DNA of 9,271 bases. It comes from Bacteroidota bacterium (GTDB taxonomy: Bacteria; Bacteroidota; Bacteroidia; Chitinophagales; Chitinophagaceae). Positions 1 to 6,871 of the stretch are shown piece after piece. The notes under the pieces were generated by a model. It did not search any database. It had not been told where the DNA came from and saw only the letters and a list, made by a program, of their open reading frames with translations. The stretch spans positions 1 through 9,271 of the forward strand of contig JAEZAM010000059.1 in the NCBI GenBank assembly GCA_023430465.1. The letters are read 5' to 3'. Numbering within the stretch: the stretch's first letter is position 1; each line of letters begins with the position of its first letter. Both the position numbers and the translations under genes were made by a program.

Positions 1-36
1 AAGAGAGCGAGAGCGGTTTTTAATTTTTCATTTTTA
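1..36 (+). repeat. 36-bp direct repeat, copy 1
   Basis: Bases 1-36 recur exactly at 264-299, a period of 263 bp. The unit begins AAGAGAGCGAGAGCGG and continues as a T-rich tract. Because the first copy starts at the window edge, the true repeat may be longer and the array may extend to the left. The material between the copies includes the palindromic element and the CTGGAT heptamers, so the larger unit may be a composite repeat. Confidence 0.85.
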
Positions 37-117
37 ATACATAGGTACGCCCGGTCCCTGAGTAGCACATGACATTTTTTAATACATAGGTACGCCCGGT
101 CCCTGAGTAGCACATGA
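29..117 (+). repeat. 44/45-bp tandem duplication
   Basis: Bases 29-72 and 73-117 are adjacent copies of one unit. They differ only in the length of the T run, five in the first copy and six in the second. Each copy ends with the first 20 bases of the 49-bp palindromic element, so the first copy carries a truncated palindrome (53-72) and the second leads into the complete one (98-146). Replication slippage or partial duplication of the palindromic element would both explain this. Confidence 0.85.
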
Positions 118-146
118 GCGCAGCGAATGCGCGTACCGAAGGGACC
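98..146 (+). repeat. 49-bp palindromic element, left copy
   Basis: The ends pair as GGTCCCT with AGGGACC, and an inner stem GCGCA/TGCGC (118-122 and 128-132) closes a GCGAA loop. An element of the same length with the same outer 11-12 bases lies at 8949-8997 in inverted orientation, with a different interior that also folds. Shared ends, variable interior and a preserved fold are typical of dispersed REP-like intergenic palindromes. No transposase or RAYT gene lies in the window, so how it moves is not visible here. Confidence 0.75.
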
Positions 147-158
147 TTAAGTCGGGGT

Positions 159-214
159 GCTGGATGCTGGATACTGGATGCTGGATGTTGGATACTGGAT
201 GCTGGATGTTGGAT
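159..214 (+). repeat. 7-bp tandem repeats (CTGGAT type), left cluster
   Basis: Eight consecutive seven-base units fit RYTGGAT: GCTGGAT, GCTGGAT, ACTGGAT, GCTGGAT, GTTGGAT, ACTGGAT, GCTGGAT, GTTGGAT. Degenerate copies follow to about 250, including ACTGGATTGCT twice. A similar but looser cluster lies at 9031-9098 on the same strand. The array starts 12 bases after the palindromic element ends. A seven-base period is not a multiple of three, so the array is not shaped as coding sequence, although it happens to be open in one frame. Confidence 0.85.
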
Positions 215-263
215 GCTGAGACTGGATTGCTGTGAGCTGGGGACTGGATTGCTGAGAGCGGGA

Positions 264-299
264 AAGAGAGCGAGAGCGGTTTTTAATTTTTCATTTTTA
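264..299 (+). repeat. 36-bp direct repeat, copy 2
   Basis: This is an exact match to bases 1-36. After this copy the sequence departs from that following copy 1: copy 1 runs into AATACATAGG, copy 2 runs into TTTTTAC units at 294-314. Confidence 0.85.
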
Positions 300-314
300 C
301 TTTTTACTTTTTAC
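294..314 (+). repeat. Three TTTTTAC heptamers
   Basis: Three consecutive copies of TTTTTAC follow the second copy of the 36-bp repeat and run into a longer T tract. They share the seven-base period of the CTGGAT array but not its sequence. Such a low-complexity tract is prone to slippage. Confidence 0.75.
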
Positions 315-338
315 TTTTTTTAACTCCGCACTCCACAC

Positions 339-358
339 CCTGCCTGCCGGCAGGCAGG
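339..358. repeat. Perfect 20-bp palindrome
   Basis: CCTGCCTGCC at 339-348 is followed directly by its exact reverse complement at 349-358. It is flanked by a 10-bp direct repeat, ACTCCGCACT, at 323-332 and 364-373. It lies 56 bases before the small lipoprotein gene. It could be a dispersed intergenic palindrome or a protein-binding site; the sequence does not decide. With no T run after it and no gene before it on either side, it is not a convincing terminator. Confidence 0.7.
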
Positions 359-414
359 ACCACACTCCGCACTTCTTTGGTACAATAGTTGGATTTTCTA
401 TAAAAAAGAATAAT

Positions 415-579
415 ATGAAACTCCAGGCTACATTATTTCTCTTCTTCTTTACCATGGTGTTCTTCAGCAGTTGCGGCGTTGTGGAAGGTGTGTTCAAGGC
501 TGGCATGTGGTGGGCATTTTTTCTTGTTGCGTTAGTCGTTGTACTCATCCTTTGGATCGTTTCCAAAACAAGAAAATAA
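415..579 (+). CDS. Small lipoprotein with one membrane segment (54 aa)
   Basis: This 54-residue frame is shorter than usual gene-calling cut-offs but has strong protein signals. Residues 1-19 form a lipoprotein signal peptide (basic Lys2, a Phe/Leu-rich core) ending in the lipobox FSSC, with Cys20 as the lipidation site. After that comes a short segment with the motif GVFKAGM (25-31), then a single hydrophobic helix (about 32-49) and a basic tail, KTRK. The ATG at 415 is the only sensible start. From memory, very short lipoproteins with an xGxFKAGM motif and one helix recur in Bacteroidota, sometimes under unrelated enzyme names; I could not search for this. No function is known to me. The mature protein would be held to the membrane by lipid and helix. 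The next gene starts 60 bases downstream on the same strand. Confidence 0.8.
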   Translation: MKLQATLFLFFFTMVFFSSCGVVEGVFKAGMWWAFFLVALVVVLILWIVSKTRK

Positions 580-617
580 GCTTCATCAACGTGAAGGGGT
601 AAAACTTCCCCAACACA

Positions 618-632
618 GTTATTTCAAATAAC
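618..632. promoter_or_regulatory. Short inverted repeat before the acidic-protein gene
   Basis: GTTATTT at 618-624 and AAATAAC at 626-632 form perfect 7-bp arms around a single C. The site ends seven bases before the ATG at 640, where a bound protein or a small hairpin could affect translation or transcription. This is pattern only, and AT-rich palindromes of this size can occur by chance. Confidence 0.35.
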
Positions 633-639
633 CATCGTT

Positions 640-843
640 ATGGAAGATAAAAAAGACGCGACTCCATTGCCTACAATGAAAGCAGTACCCGCTGAGGATG
701 ACCCGAAAGCAAAAGGCGATGCTGGTCAATCGGAGGATGAACCTACAGTAGAAGACACGCTGATTGATAACTCACCCCTGATTATTCCTCCATCGCTGGC
801 CGATGCTACTGATGAAGAAGATGCTGGTAAAAATGGGGAATGA
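640..843 (+). CDS. Small acidic protein, probably disordered (67 aa)
   Basis: I do not recognise this protein. It is very rich in Asp and Glu, has many Pro, Ala and Thr residues, no Cys, Trp, Tyr or Phe, no signal peptide and no membrane segment. It should therefore be a soluble, largely unfolded cytoplasmic protein. The one hydrophobic patch is IDNSPLIIPPSL (residues 42-53), which could be a short binding motif. The ATG at 640 lies 60 bases after the lipoprotein stop on the same strand, so the two may share a transcript. Its stop is five bases from the stop of the convergent histidine kinase gene. The gene is short and its composition is low in complexity, so a chance frame is possible, but the start position and coding-like codon choice favour a real gene. 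Confidence 0.55.
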   Translation: MEDKKDATPLPTMKAVPAEDDPKAKGDAGQSEDEPTVEDTLIDNSPLIIPPSLADATDEEDAGKNGE

Positions 844-848
844 GTGGC

Positions 849-2234
849 TTAGGCCTTTGGTAACGTAAAGGAAAATGTACTGCCCTTGCCAGCCTTACTT
901 TCAATATAAAGCTTACCATCGTTCTTTTGTAGGAACTCCTTGCAGAGCATCAGGCCGAGACCTGTCCCCTGCTCCTGCGCAGTACCGGTGGTGGTGTAAA
1001 AATTCTCTGCATTTATTTTTCGTATCTCTGCCTGCTCCATGCCCTTACCGGTATCGGTGATCATTACCTTAACGAAGAATTCAAAGGATTCTGTCTTTAT
1101 CGTCACCTTTCCGCCCTTTGGAGTAAACTTGATAGCATTCGAAACAATGTTTCTGACCACCAGGCAGATCATGTCCCTGTCTGCCCAGGCTAACAATGGA
1201 TCCGCAAGATTTTCCAGGGTAATGGATTTCTGTTCCGCCTGCAGGTGCATCGGCTTGAGTACATCATGGATCAGTTTATCCACTTCGAGCTCCTGCGGTC
1301 TTACTATATGTGCCTTCATCTGGCTCTTTGCCCATTGCAACAGGTTTTCCATCAACCCCACTGTATAATTCAGATCATTCTTGATATCCGGCACCATCTC
1401 CTTGATCTCTTCAGCCGGCATATCCTGCTGTTGAATGTGTTCAAAGAGATTACGCAGCGCATACAGGGGTGACTTGAGATCATGAGAGATTACAGAAAAC
1501 AGATTATTCTTCAATGAATTCAGTGATTCCAGTTCCTTTGCCTGCTGCTGGATCTCAACATTATTATTCTGCAGCACATTATTGTATATCGCGTTTTCCG
1601 TCTTTATCAGGTAAAGACCATAGAAGATATAAAGTATGGCCAGTCCCTGGTTAACCAGGTAAAGTGGATAATTCACCGTTGCCAGCTCATACCTGTAAGA
1701 CTTCAACACGACTGCCAGGATAAAGTAACTGATCATCGAGAACCCGATCGCGAATACCATGTACCCGATATCACGAATGAAGAACACCGCCAGGATGCCA
1801 TATAAAATAAAAGTGAGTTCGACACCAAGACTGATCCCGTTGATATAACTCACGCAGGTAAAAATGGGATAAAAGGTGAAATACACGAGCAGGGCCACAT
1901 CATATTTCCGGTTCACGTTCAGCAGCAGCACGATCACACTGACCATGGCGGGCAGGCTGGTGATCACCCATCCCCTTGCTGGTATCTCACTGGTGTATAA
2001 AAAACCAATCAACGGTACGAGGATGCCCGTGGCTAATTGAAAAACATTGAGATGATTGAAAATGCCCAGCTTGGTTTTTGCACGGCCTTCGATACCATCT
2101 TCCATTCCGATGGATCCGATGTAAGAAAGCGTCCTGTTTGTGCGCTGCGCAACCGCATGCAGCCACTCCTGCCATCGAATGGCGGAACGGGGCTGCGGGA
2201 GCCTGAACTGTAATAACTGGTACAGATACCTCAT
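849..2234 (-). CDS. Membrane sensor histidine kinase
   Basis: This is the sensor kinase of a two-component system. It autophosphorylates on His and passes the phosphate to a response regulator. The 461-residue protein has about 43 soluble residues, then six predicted membrane helices (near 64-82, 88-106, 113-130, 134-152, 155-176, 191-210), a Gln/Asn-rich coiled coil (about 211-245), the HisKA dimerisation helix with ISHDLKSP (phospho-acceptor His251), and an HATPase_c domain. That domain has N box NIVSNAIKFTP (362-372), G1 DTGKGM (394-399), G2 GTGLGL (423-428) and the terminal GKGSTFSFTLP. All catalytic motifs are intact. The sensor is in the membrane itself, with no large periplasmic domain, so the signal cannot be read from sequence. 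No PAS, HAMP or receiver domain is present. No response regulator gene adjoins it. Met44 is an alternative start that keeps all helices. The terminator of the operon upstream separates it from that operon. Confidence 0.93.
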   Translation of the reverse strand: MRYLYQLLQFRLPQPRSAIRWQEWLHAVAQRTNRTLSYIGSIGMEDGIEGRAKTKLGIFNHLNVFQLATGILVPLIGFLYTSEIPARGWVITSLPAMVSVIVLLLNVNRKYDVALLVYFTFYPIFTCVSYINGISLGVELTFILYGILAVFFIRDIGYMVFAIGFSMISYFILAVVLKSYRYELATVNYPLYLVNQGLAILYIFYGLYLIKTENAIYNNVLQNNNVEIQQQAKELESLNSLKNNLFSVISHDLKSPLYALRNLFEHIQQQDMPAEEIKEMVPDIKNDLNYTVGLMENLLQWAKSQMKAHIVRPQELEVDKLIHDVLKPMHLQAEQKSITLENLADPLLAWADRDMICLVVRNIVSNAIKFTPKGGKVTIKTESFEFFVKVMITDTGKGMEQAEIRKINAENFYTTTGTAQEQGTGLGLMLCKEFLQKNDGKLYIESKAGKGSTFSFTLPKA

Positions 2235-2335
2235 AGTGGATTGGATCGGTCGGTTGACGAGGCCTTAAAATAGAACAAACTTTTGGCTTTTTCTAGTGCT
2301 CCCAGCTAAAATGTTGTTTTTCAACCAGCCGCAAT

Positions 2336-2373
2336 AAAAAAGCCGCCCTTTTCAGCTTGAAAAAGGGGCGGCT
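2336..2373 (-). terminator. Rho-independent terminator of the DUF3857 operon
   Basis: On the minus strand, 16 bases after the stop at 2389, an 8-bp GC-rich stem AGCCGCCC/GGGCGGCT extends through one bulged G into four A-T pairs around a small loop (2341-2373). It is followed by six T (2341-2336 on the minus strand). Stem, loop and U tract fit a strong intrinsic terminator for the gene ending at 2389. It should insulate the operon from the histidine kinase gene that follows in the same direction. Confidence 0.9.
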
Positions 2374-2388
2374 GACTGTTCTAACAAA

Positions 2389-4668
2389 TTATTTCTTTTT
2401 CAGAATGATCTTTGACTGGGAAAAATTATAAGCCGCATCAAGAATCTCCAGCATCTTGTTCCACTGAGCTGTCTGAAACTGGCCTGCCTTATACATTTTT
2501 TTTACATCGATGATCAGCTTTCCGTCTTCCAGCACTGCGGTCGTCACGAAACTGCCGCATTCATTGTCTACAGTTTTGTTCAGCGCCTCTATCCCTTTGA
2601 CGTCATAGCCTTCGGGCACCGGCAACACGATGTGCCAGAGAAGGCGTCGCGCATAACGAACATCGATAGGTACAGTGCGGTTGCGCTCCTCCTTCATGAT
2701 CTTGGCCTGCTGGCCTATCAGAGCCGGCAATGAGAGAATGATGTCTGTTCCGGCCACTGCAGTAAGACCGGTTAATATGAAATCCTCATTGTACCGGATA
2801 AATCGCTTCTTATGACTGCGACCATCCTGCTGTACACGGAAGCCCATGTATTTTTCTACCGTAACCTCATACTCGCTTTCAGCCATCGACTTCATCAACT
2901 TTGGCTTTTCTTCTTTCCATTCCTTTTTTGTTTTGGTAAATTCTTCGGTCATTTTCGCCTGCTCGTTATTTGACAGCCCCTCCCACATCCCGCTGCCGTC
3001 GTAGTTGCGATAGTCGGACTCCATAAATGGTGTGAAGGAAAGCACATCATCAATCACGTCGTCTTTTACCAGGCCCTTTGCTTCCACCGTTTTATCAACA
3101 GTAAGGTTGACAAATGATGTATCGAGGGTCAGGTTGATCTGCGTTGCAATCACGTTCGCTGTTGTGTCGCTGACAGGGATCACATCACTTACCGAAGCAT
3201 TGGCATCACGGTAGTCAAACCGGATGCAGGCATTGCCTGCCAGGTGTACGGGCACTTCTTCGGGGTTAAGATGTTCATTTGGGTTGCAGTAGTAACGACC
3301 CTTGTATTTGATAGCCCAGGCCACCTCCTGCGTAAACGCAAGCTTACCTAATTGAGTACGATGATTCGGGGCTGATACAATGATCTCATGTGCTATCTTT
3401 TTCCGGTCCAACAGGCTGGAAAATACCTTGGCAAACGCAAAATCACTCCAGTTCCGGTAAAGCGTTCTGCCCCTGATGGAATAATATGCTTTACGTACAT
3501 AATCGTCCTCAGCAGCATCAGTGGCGCCCGCTTTTTTCAATGAACGATAGAGACCTTCCACAGTTGAGGGGATCGAGCTTGTGAGGCCAAGTGTGTAATC
3601 GCCCGTGTTCTCAAGTTTTGAAGGGTTGAACCAAAATGTTTTTACCTTCTCTGACAGCTCCTCCGTAGACAGATCACGCTTCATATCGCTTTCGTCCTTG
3701 AACCAGACAAACCCTTTGCCTTTGTTGCGGGCATAGGTAACCTGGAATTTCACGGAAGGCTGCTCAATGAATTCATTGATGAAACGCGTATCCTCGCGTT
3801 TATCACGATTGTCATCGACCCAGCGGTAAACCTTTTTACCACCGGAAACAGTTTGTACAAACTCGGGAGCACCTTTCAGGCTTTTGTAACCAATGTGATA
3901 TTTATCATCCTGCGTCACCACCTCGATGATCTGGCGTGAAACGGGCATCTCGCGGTTACACACATAATACACAGGCTCAAACTCTTTGTAACTGGGATTT
4001 GAACTATACTCCTGCGTGTTGAAATTGATAAATTCATATTCGATCATATCGCCCTCTTCAAGATCCGGTATGGGAAGCTTGAAAAATACCGGCCGGTAGG
4101 CTGCCGACACCTTTGTATCGGTATAGCTGCGAAAGGTAGACGGCACCGTACGGATATCTTCCACCCTGACCGCATCTTTCAGATCCACTGCCTGGATCGA
4201 TCCATCCTTCTTTATCACCCTGGCCGCAAAAGCATCACCTTCGGCGGAAAAGCGAAAATAAAGGATGGAATACTGGTCAAGAGAATACTTATCCTTCAAT
4301 ACGATCTTGCGGCGCTCCGTTTCCTCCACCAGCATGCTGGTCTCATTTAGCGCATTGGCCCAGTAGATCGATGTGCCCAGAGAAACCGGTGCAAGCATCA
4401 GCCCGAGGAGGTTACGGCCGATCCGTTTTCCAGTACTTATCCCCTTTTTATCAAAATCGAATTTTGTTTTCTGGCAAAGGATCACGGCACTTTCATTGTT
4501 CCACTTGCCGGCATTTGCGGCAATATTGAAATCAGGATCCTCGCTGAGCAGTGGGGTCTGCTTCAGATTTTTCTCCATCGCATCCAACTGGCGCTGGCTA
4601 ATGCGTTGCTGCGCCTGGATAGATATACAGGCAACCAGCACCGCAAGCAGTAAAAGAGTCTTTTTCAT
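2389..4668 (-). CDS. Secreted DUF3857-type protein, degenerate transglutaminase fold
   Basis: This 759-residue protein begins with a signal peptide (MKKTLLLLAV through SIQAQ at 16-20). LVAC at 11-14 is a possible lipobox, so lipidation at Cys14 cannot be excluded. A DUF3857-like beta-rich region follows (about 115-320), then a transglutaminase-like segment (about 385-470) and a DUF3858-like C-terminal region (about 665-759). When the core is lined up by eye with the protein encoded just upstream, the catalytic Cys falls on Phe410 (NWSDF), the His on Val449 and the Asp on Asn462. The fold is probably kept but the thiol chemistry lost, which suggests a binding or scaffold role outside the cytoplasm. 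The ATG at 4668 is chosen because it starts the signal peptide and lies eight bases after the upstream stop. A longer frame from 4743 adds 25 polar residues, hides the signal peptide and overlaps the upstream gene. It is the second gene of a two-gene operon. Confidence 0.85.
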   Translation of the reverse strand: MKKTLLLLAVLVACISIQAQQRISQRQLDAMEKNLKQTPLLSEDPDFNIAANAGKWNNESAVILCQKTKFDFDKKGISTGKRIGRNLLGLMLAPVSLGTSIYWANALNETSMLVEETERRKIVLKDKYSLDQYSILYFRFSAEGDAFAARVIKKDGSIQAVDLKDAVRVEDIRTVPSTFRSYTDTKVSAAYRPVFFKLPIPDLEEGDMIEYEFINFNTQEYSSNPSYKEFEPVYYVCNREMPVSRQIIEVVTQDDKYHIGYKSLKGAPEFVQTVSGGKKVYRWVDDNRDKREDTRFINEFIEQPSVKFQVTYARNKGKGFVWFKDESDMKRDLSTEELSEKVKTFWFNPSKLENTGDYTLGLTSSIPSTVEGLYRSLKKAGATDAAEDDYVRKAYYSIRGRTLYRNWSDFAFAKVFSSLLDRKKIAHEIIVSAPNHRTQLGKLAFTQEVAWAIKYKGRYYCNPNEHLNPEEVPVHLAGNACIRFDYRDANASVSDVIPVSDTTANVIATQINLTLDTSFVNLTVDKTVEAKGLVKDDVIDDVLSFTPFMESDYRNYDGSGMWEGLSNNEQAKMTEEFTKTKKEWKEEKPKLMKSMAESEYEVTVEKYMGFRVQQDGRSHKKRFIRYNEDFILTGLTAVAGTDIILSLPALIGQQAKIMKEERNRTVPIDVRYARRLLWHIVLPVPEGYDVKGIEALNKTVDNECGSFVTTAVLEDGKLIIDVKKMYKAGQFQTAQWNKMLEILDAAYNFSQSKIILKKK

Positions 4669-4676
4669 TCTGGTAA

Positions 4677-6620
4677 TTATGGTAGTTGAATTGAAATATT
4701 GTTGCGATTGAATTCCCTGATCTTCGCCACGAAGCTTTTCCACTTGTCGAAATCAGCATTGTAAATGACCGGCGAGTTCATAAGGAATTTTTTACGGAGT
4801 ATGATGGAATTGCCTTTGATCTCATAGTCCGCTTCCAGATTATTGGTATGAAATGCGGCCTCGAACTTCTTCGGGATGGATGCCGCCTTTGCATTGGGAG
4901 GCAATTGCAATGTTATCTCATCCTTCGCCAGGAATACATTGTCCAGGTCATACGGGTTCTGGCGATCCTCATCGGGCGATACGTTCACGATGCTTGACGG
5001 TACAAAATCGATGCTCGTATAGCAAAGCTTGTCAACCGTTGTCACCCTGTTGGTAAACTCAATGTCGCCTTCAATGACCAGGGGTATGTCCCGATCACGG
5101 AAATCGGAGGTCTTGACATTGGTCGCATCTGCGTTGTTGCTGTTCAGCTCAATCAGTGACTGAATAAATTTCTTTCTCTTGTCCGATGGAATACCATTGT
5201 ACACGTTGTGGAAATAATTCTTTGCTTCGCCATCGAACGTGAGCTTCACGTGGCCGGTGATCTTGTCACCTTTCAACTGGAGATTGGCACTGGTGAACAG
5301 CAGGTTTTCATCCATCTGCGGCAGGGGTACTTTCTCCAGTTTGTATGCGTCACCATCCTGTACGAGCACTGTCTTTCCCTGGATACGGTAGGCGTTGCGG
5401 CCGAGGGGGGCATATTTCTCCGTGCCATCAAGAAAATAAGTTGTGCCACCATGATAAAGCACACTGATGGCGTGGTTGTCCACACACATAGATTGTATTT
5501 CGGTGTGGTCATAGGGTATATCCCTCGTGCCGATCCATGCGAAATGCGCGTTGTAGCCGGCAATCTTGAGCATCTCCGTAAGCAGGTTAGCCATGCCTTT
5601 GCAATCGCCATATTTGTTCTTATAAACTTCCTGGACAGTCTGTGGTACAAAACCGGCATATCCTTCTTCAAAGGCGATGTAGCGGATGTTATCCTGTACC
5701 CAGTAATACAGGGAACGGATCTTCTCCTGGTCAGTAGCTTTACCTGCAGTAAGTGTAGCCACTTGCGCTTTGATCGCATCGGTATTGTTGGAGGCTTTTT
5801 TGTACAGGTAATTATACCAGTTGTAGAGATCGCCCAGGGTTTTAAACCCGTTATAGGTTTTTTGATCAACGGTAAAACTCCTGACCGTGATCACCAGGTG
5901 CGGAAGATAGTATGGCCGGCCAAGTGATGAAGCTTCCTGTTTTACCAGGTTGAAATTATCTGCTGTGTAGGTGTACGTGGTGAAACCTTTTTCTTTTTTC
6001 ACATCCTTCTTGATCTTGTAGCCTGGTCCGAAATTTTTCTCAATGATGTCAAGCTCAAGCCATGAAGGAACTTTGAAACTCACCGTCTGTTTCGAAACGG
6101 GTATATGATGGTGAAAAAATATCCGGGTGAGATATTTTGCATCGGTGTAGGTATAATCGTAGAGGAAGCGTGAACGCTGTCCGCTTTCTTCCGCTTTGAA
6201 ACCATACCACTGGCCGTAATTATCATCGAGGAAGATGTTTTCATCGGTCAATGAAACACGTTCGGGGGGATAGCGCTGGCTTTTGAAATTATTCCTGTAC
6301 CAGATCTGGAAATCGTAGTTGGTGAGCTTGAGAAACTGGTTATAAGGCAGCAGGTAGCCGACAATAGCTTTGCTTTCCATGGATACGAGTTCCACATTGC
6401 CCTTTTCTTCGGCAACGACGATTGGCGCGCCCTCGAGCCCCTTGCCGGTTTTGAAAGAGAACTGCCGCTCCACCAGGGAGGCGCCATAACTTGCTTTGCG
6501 ATTGATTTTTTTCAGGGCTCCTGCCTGGATAGCTCCCTCCCCGTCAGCGGTCTGGGATTGCGCCTGTACGAAAATGACGGCGCATAGCAATAGCAGGGAA
6601 CACACGGTACGTTTCCTCAT
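4677..6620 (-). CDS. Secreted DUF3857/transglutaminase-like protein with intact triad
   Basis: This 647-residue protein has a signal peptide (MRKRTVCSLLLLCAVIFVQA, cleavage before Gln21), an N-terminal DUF3857-like region (about 45-270), a transglutaminase-like core (about 290-405) and a DUF3858-like C-terminal part (about 430-647). The core carries the full catalytic set of the papain-like transglutaminase superfamily: Cys340 in NKYGDCKGMA, His383 in DNHAISV and Asp398 in YFLDGTEKY. The preceding YYWVQDNIRYIAF is also typical of these domains. It could act as a thiol hydrolase or transferase on peptides or proteins in the periplasm; the substrate is unknown. The ATG at 6620 is preferred over 6647, because the latter lies inside a perfect -7 promoter box and would put nine residues before the signal peptide. 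It is the first gene of the operon. Confidence 0.9.
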   Translation of the reverse strand: MRKRTVCSLLLLCAVIFVQAQSQTADGEGAIQAGALKKINRKASYGASLVERQFSFKTGKGLEGAPIVVAEEKGNVELVSMESKAIVGYLLPYNQFLKLTNYDFQIWYRNNFKSQRYPPERVSLTDENIFLDDNYGQWYGFKAEESGQRSRFLYDYTYTDAKYLTRIFFHHHIPVSKQTVSFKVPSWLELDIIEKNFGPGYKIKKDVKKEKGFTTYTYTADNFNLVKQEASSLGRPYYLPHLVITVRSFTVDQKTYNGFKTLGDLYNWYNYLYKKASNNTDAIKAQVATLTAGKATDQEKIRSLYYWVQDNIRYIAFEEGYAGFVPQTVQEVYKNKYGDCKGMANLLTEMLKIAGYNAHFAWIGTRDIPYDHTEIQSMCVDNHAISVLYHGGTTYFLDGTEKYAPLGRNAYRIQGKTVLVQDGDAYKLEKVPLPQMDENLLFTSANLQLKGDKITGHVKLTFDGEAKNYFHNVYNGIPSDKRKKFIQSLIELNSNNADATNVKTSDFRDRDIPLVIEGDIEFTNRVTTVDKLCYTSIDFVPSSIVNVSPDEDRQNPYDLDNVFLAKDEITLQLPPNAKAASIPKKFEAAFHTNNLEADYEIKGNSIILRKKFLMNSPVIYNADFDKWKSFVAKIREFNRNNISIQLP

Positions 6621-6640
6621 AATGTAGTTTTGGATGCCTG

Positions 6641-6648
6641 CAAACATA
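6641..6648 (-). promoter_or_regulatory. Bacteroidota -7 promoter box for the DUF3857 operon
   Basis: On the minus strand this reads TATGTTTG, a perfect match to the TAnnTTTG consensus of the Bacteroidota primary sigma factor. It lies 20 bases before the ATG at 6620, which gives a short leader. No good TTG-type -33 element is seen at the usual distance. The box overlaps the alternative upstream ATG at 6647 and so argues against that start. Confidence 0.6.
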
Positions 6649-6739
6649 GATATTTACCTGAAGGAATACCAGCCCCGATTCATGTTTCTTTTCAGGGCCG
6701 GGTGGCTGAAAAGTTTACCTGTCGCGCATTTTGGCATTG

Positions 6740-6747
6740 TATCTTTG
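6740..6747 (+). promoter_or_regulatory. Bacteroidota -7 promoter box, candidate for the MFS gene
   Basis: TATCTTTG is a perfect match to TAnnTTTG on the plus strand. It would start a transcript around 6752-6756, leaving a leader of roughly 90-120 bases before the transporter frame. A clear -33 element is not visible. With the minus-strand box at 6641-6648 this makes a divergent promoter region. Confidence 0.5.
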
Positions 6748-6790
6748 TTGCTGCTATGTTTACCCTCCCGGGTATGACAAGCATTTTTCA

Positions 6791-6803
6791 CAGGTAATAC
6801 CTG
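6791..6803. promoter_or_regulatory. Inverted repeat in the MFS leader
   Basis: CAGGTA and TACCTG are perfect 6-bp arms around a single A. The site lies about 45 bases downstream of the -7 box at 6740-6747, within the presumed leader of the transporter gene. It could be an operator or a chance palindrome; no regulator gene is adjacent. Confidence 0.3.
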
Positions 6804-6871
6804 CCTAACCAAACCTTTAGCCTATCAACCAGCCCACGCATAGCATTACGGCCCCGACCGCCACCTATAGT

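Larger units (their letters stand above)
1..414. other. Gene-free repeat cluster
   Basis: This stretch before the first believable gene holds several layers of repeats, listed separately: a long direct repeat, a tandem duplication, a palindromic element, heptamer repeats and a perfect palindrome. The only open frame of note, 114-323 on the plus strand, is produced by the heptamer units (seven-base period read as a seven-residue period) and has no protein character. No convincing -7 box was found ahead of the gene at 415. The cluster probably continues to the left of the window, because the 36-bp direct repeat begins at base 1. Confidence 0.7.

Noticed and set aside
29..117. Direct repeats as a CRISPR array
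   Set aside because: The copies are directly adjacent without spacers, there are only two, and no cas gene is present.
114..323. Open frame of 69 residues on the plus strand with a repeating ILDAGCW motif
   Set aside because: It is the translation of the 7-bp repeat array, starts inside the palindromic element and has no protein-like character outside the repeats.
4669..4743. Longer start for the second DUF3857-type protein
   Set aside because: It overlaps the end of the upstream gene and puts 25 polar residues before a clear signal peptide.
5208..5927. Open frame of 239 residues on the plus strand
   Set aside because: It is antisense to the transglutaminase-like gene, whose reading is supported by catalytic motifs; the plus-strand translation shows no recognisable domain.
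6621..6647. Longer start for the first DUF3857/transglutaminase-like protein
   Set aside because: The ATG lies within a perfect -7 promoter box and would displace the signal peptide from the N-terminus.
6756..6797. 13-residue frame in the transporter leader as a possible leader peptide
   Set aside because: It has no regulatory codon run or attenuator-like hairpins, and its length is within chance expectation.
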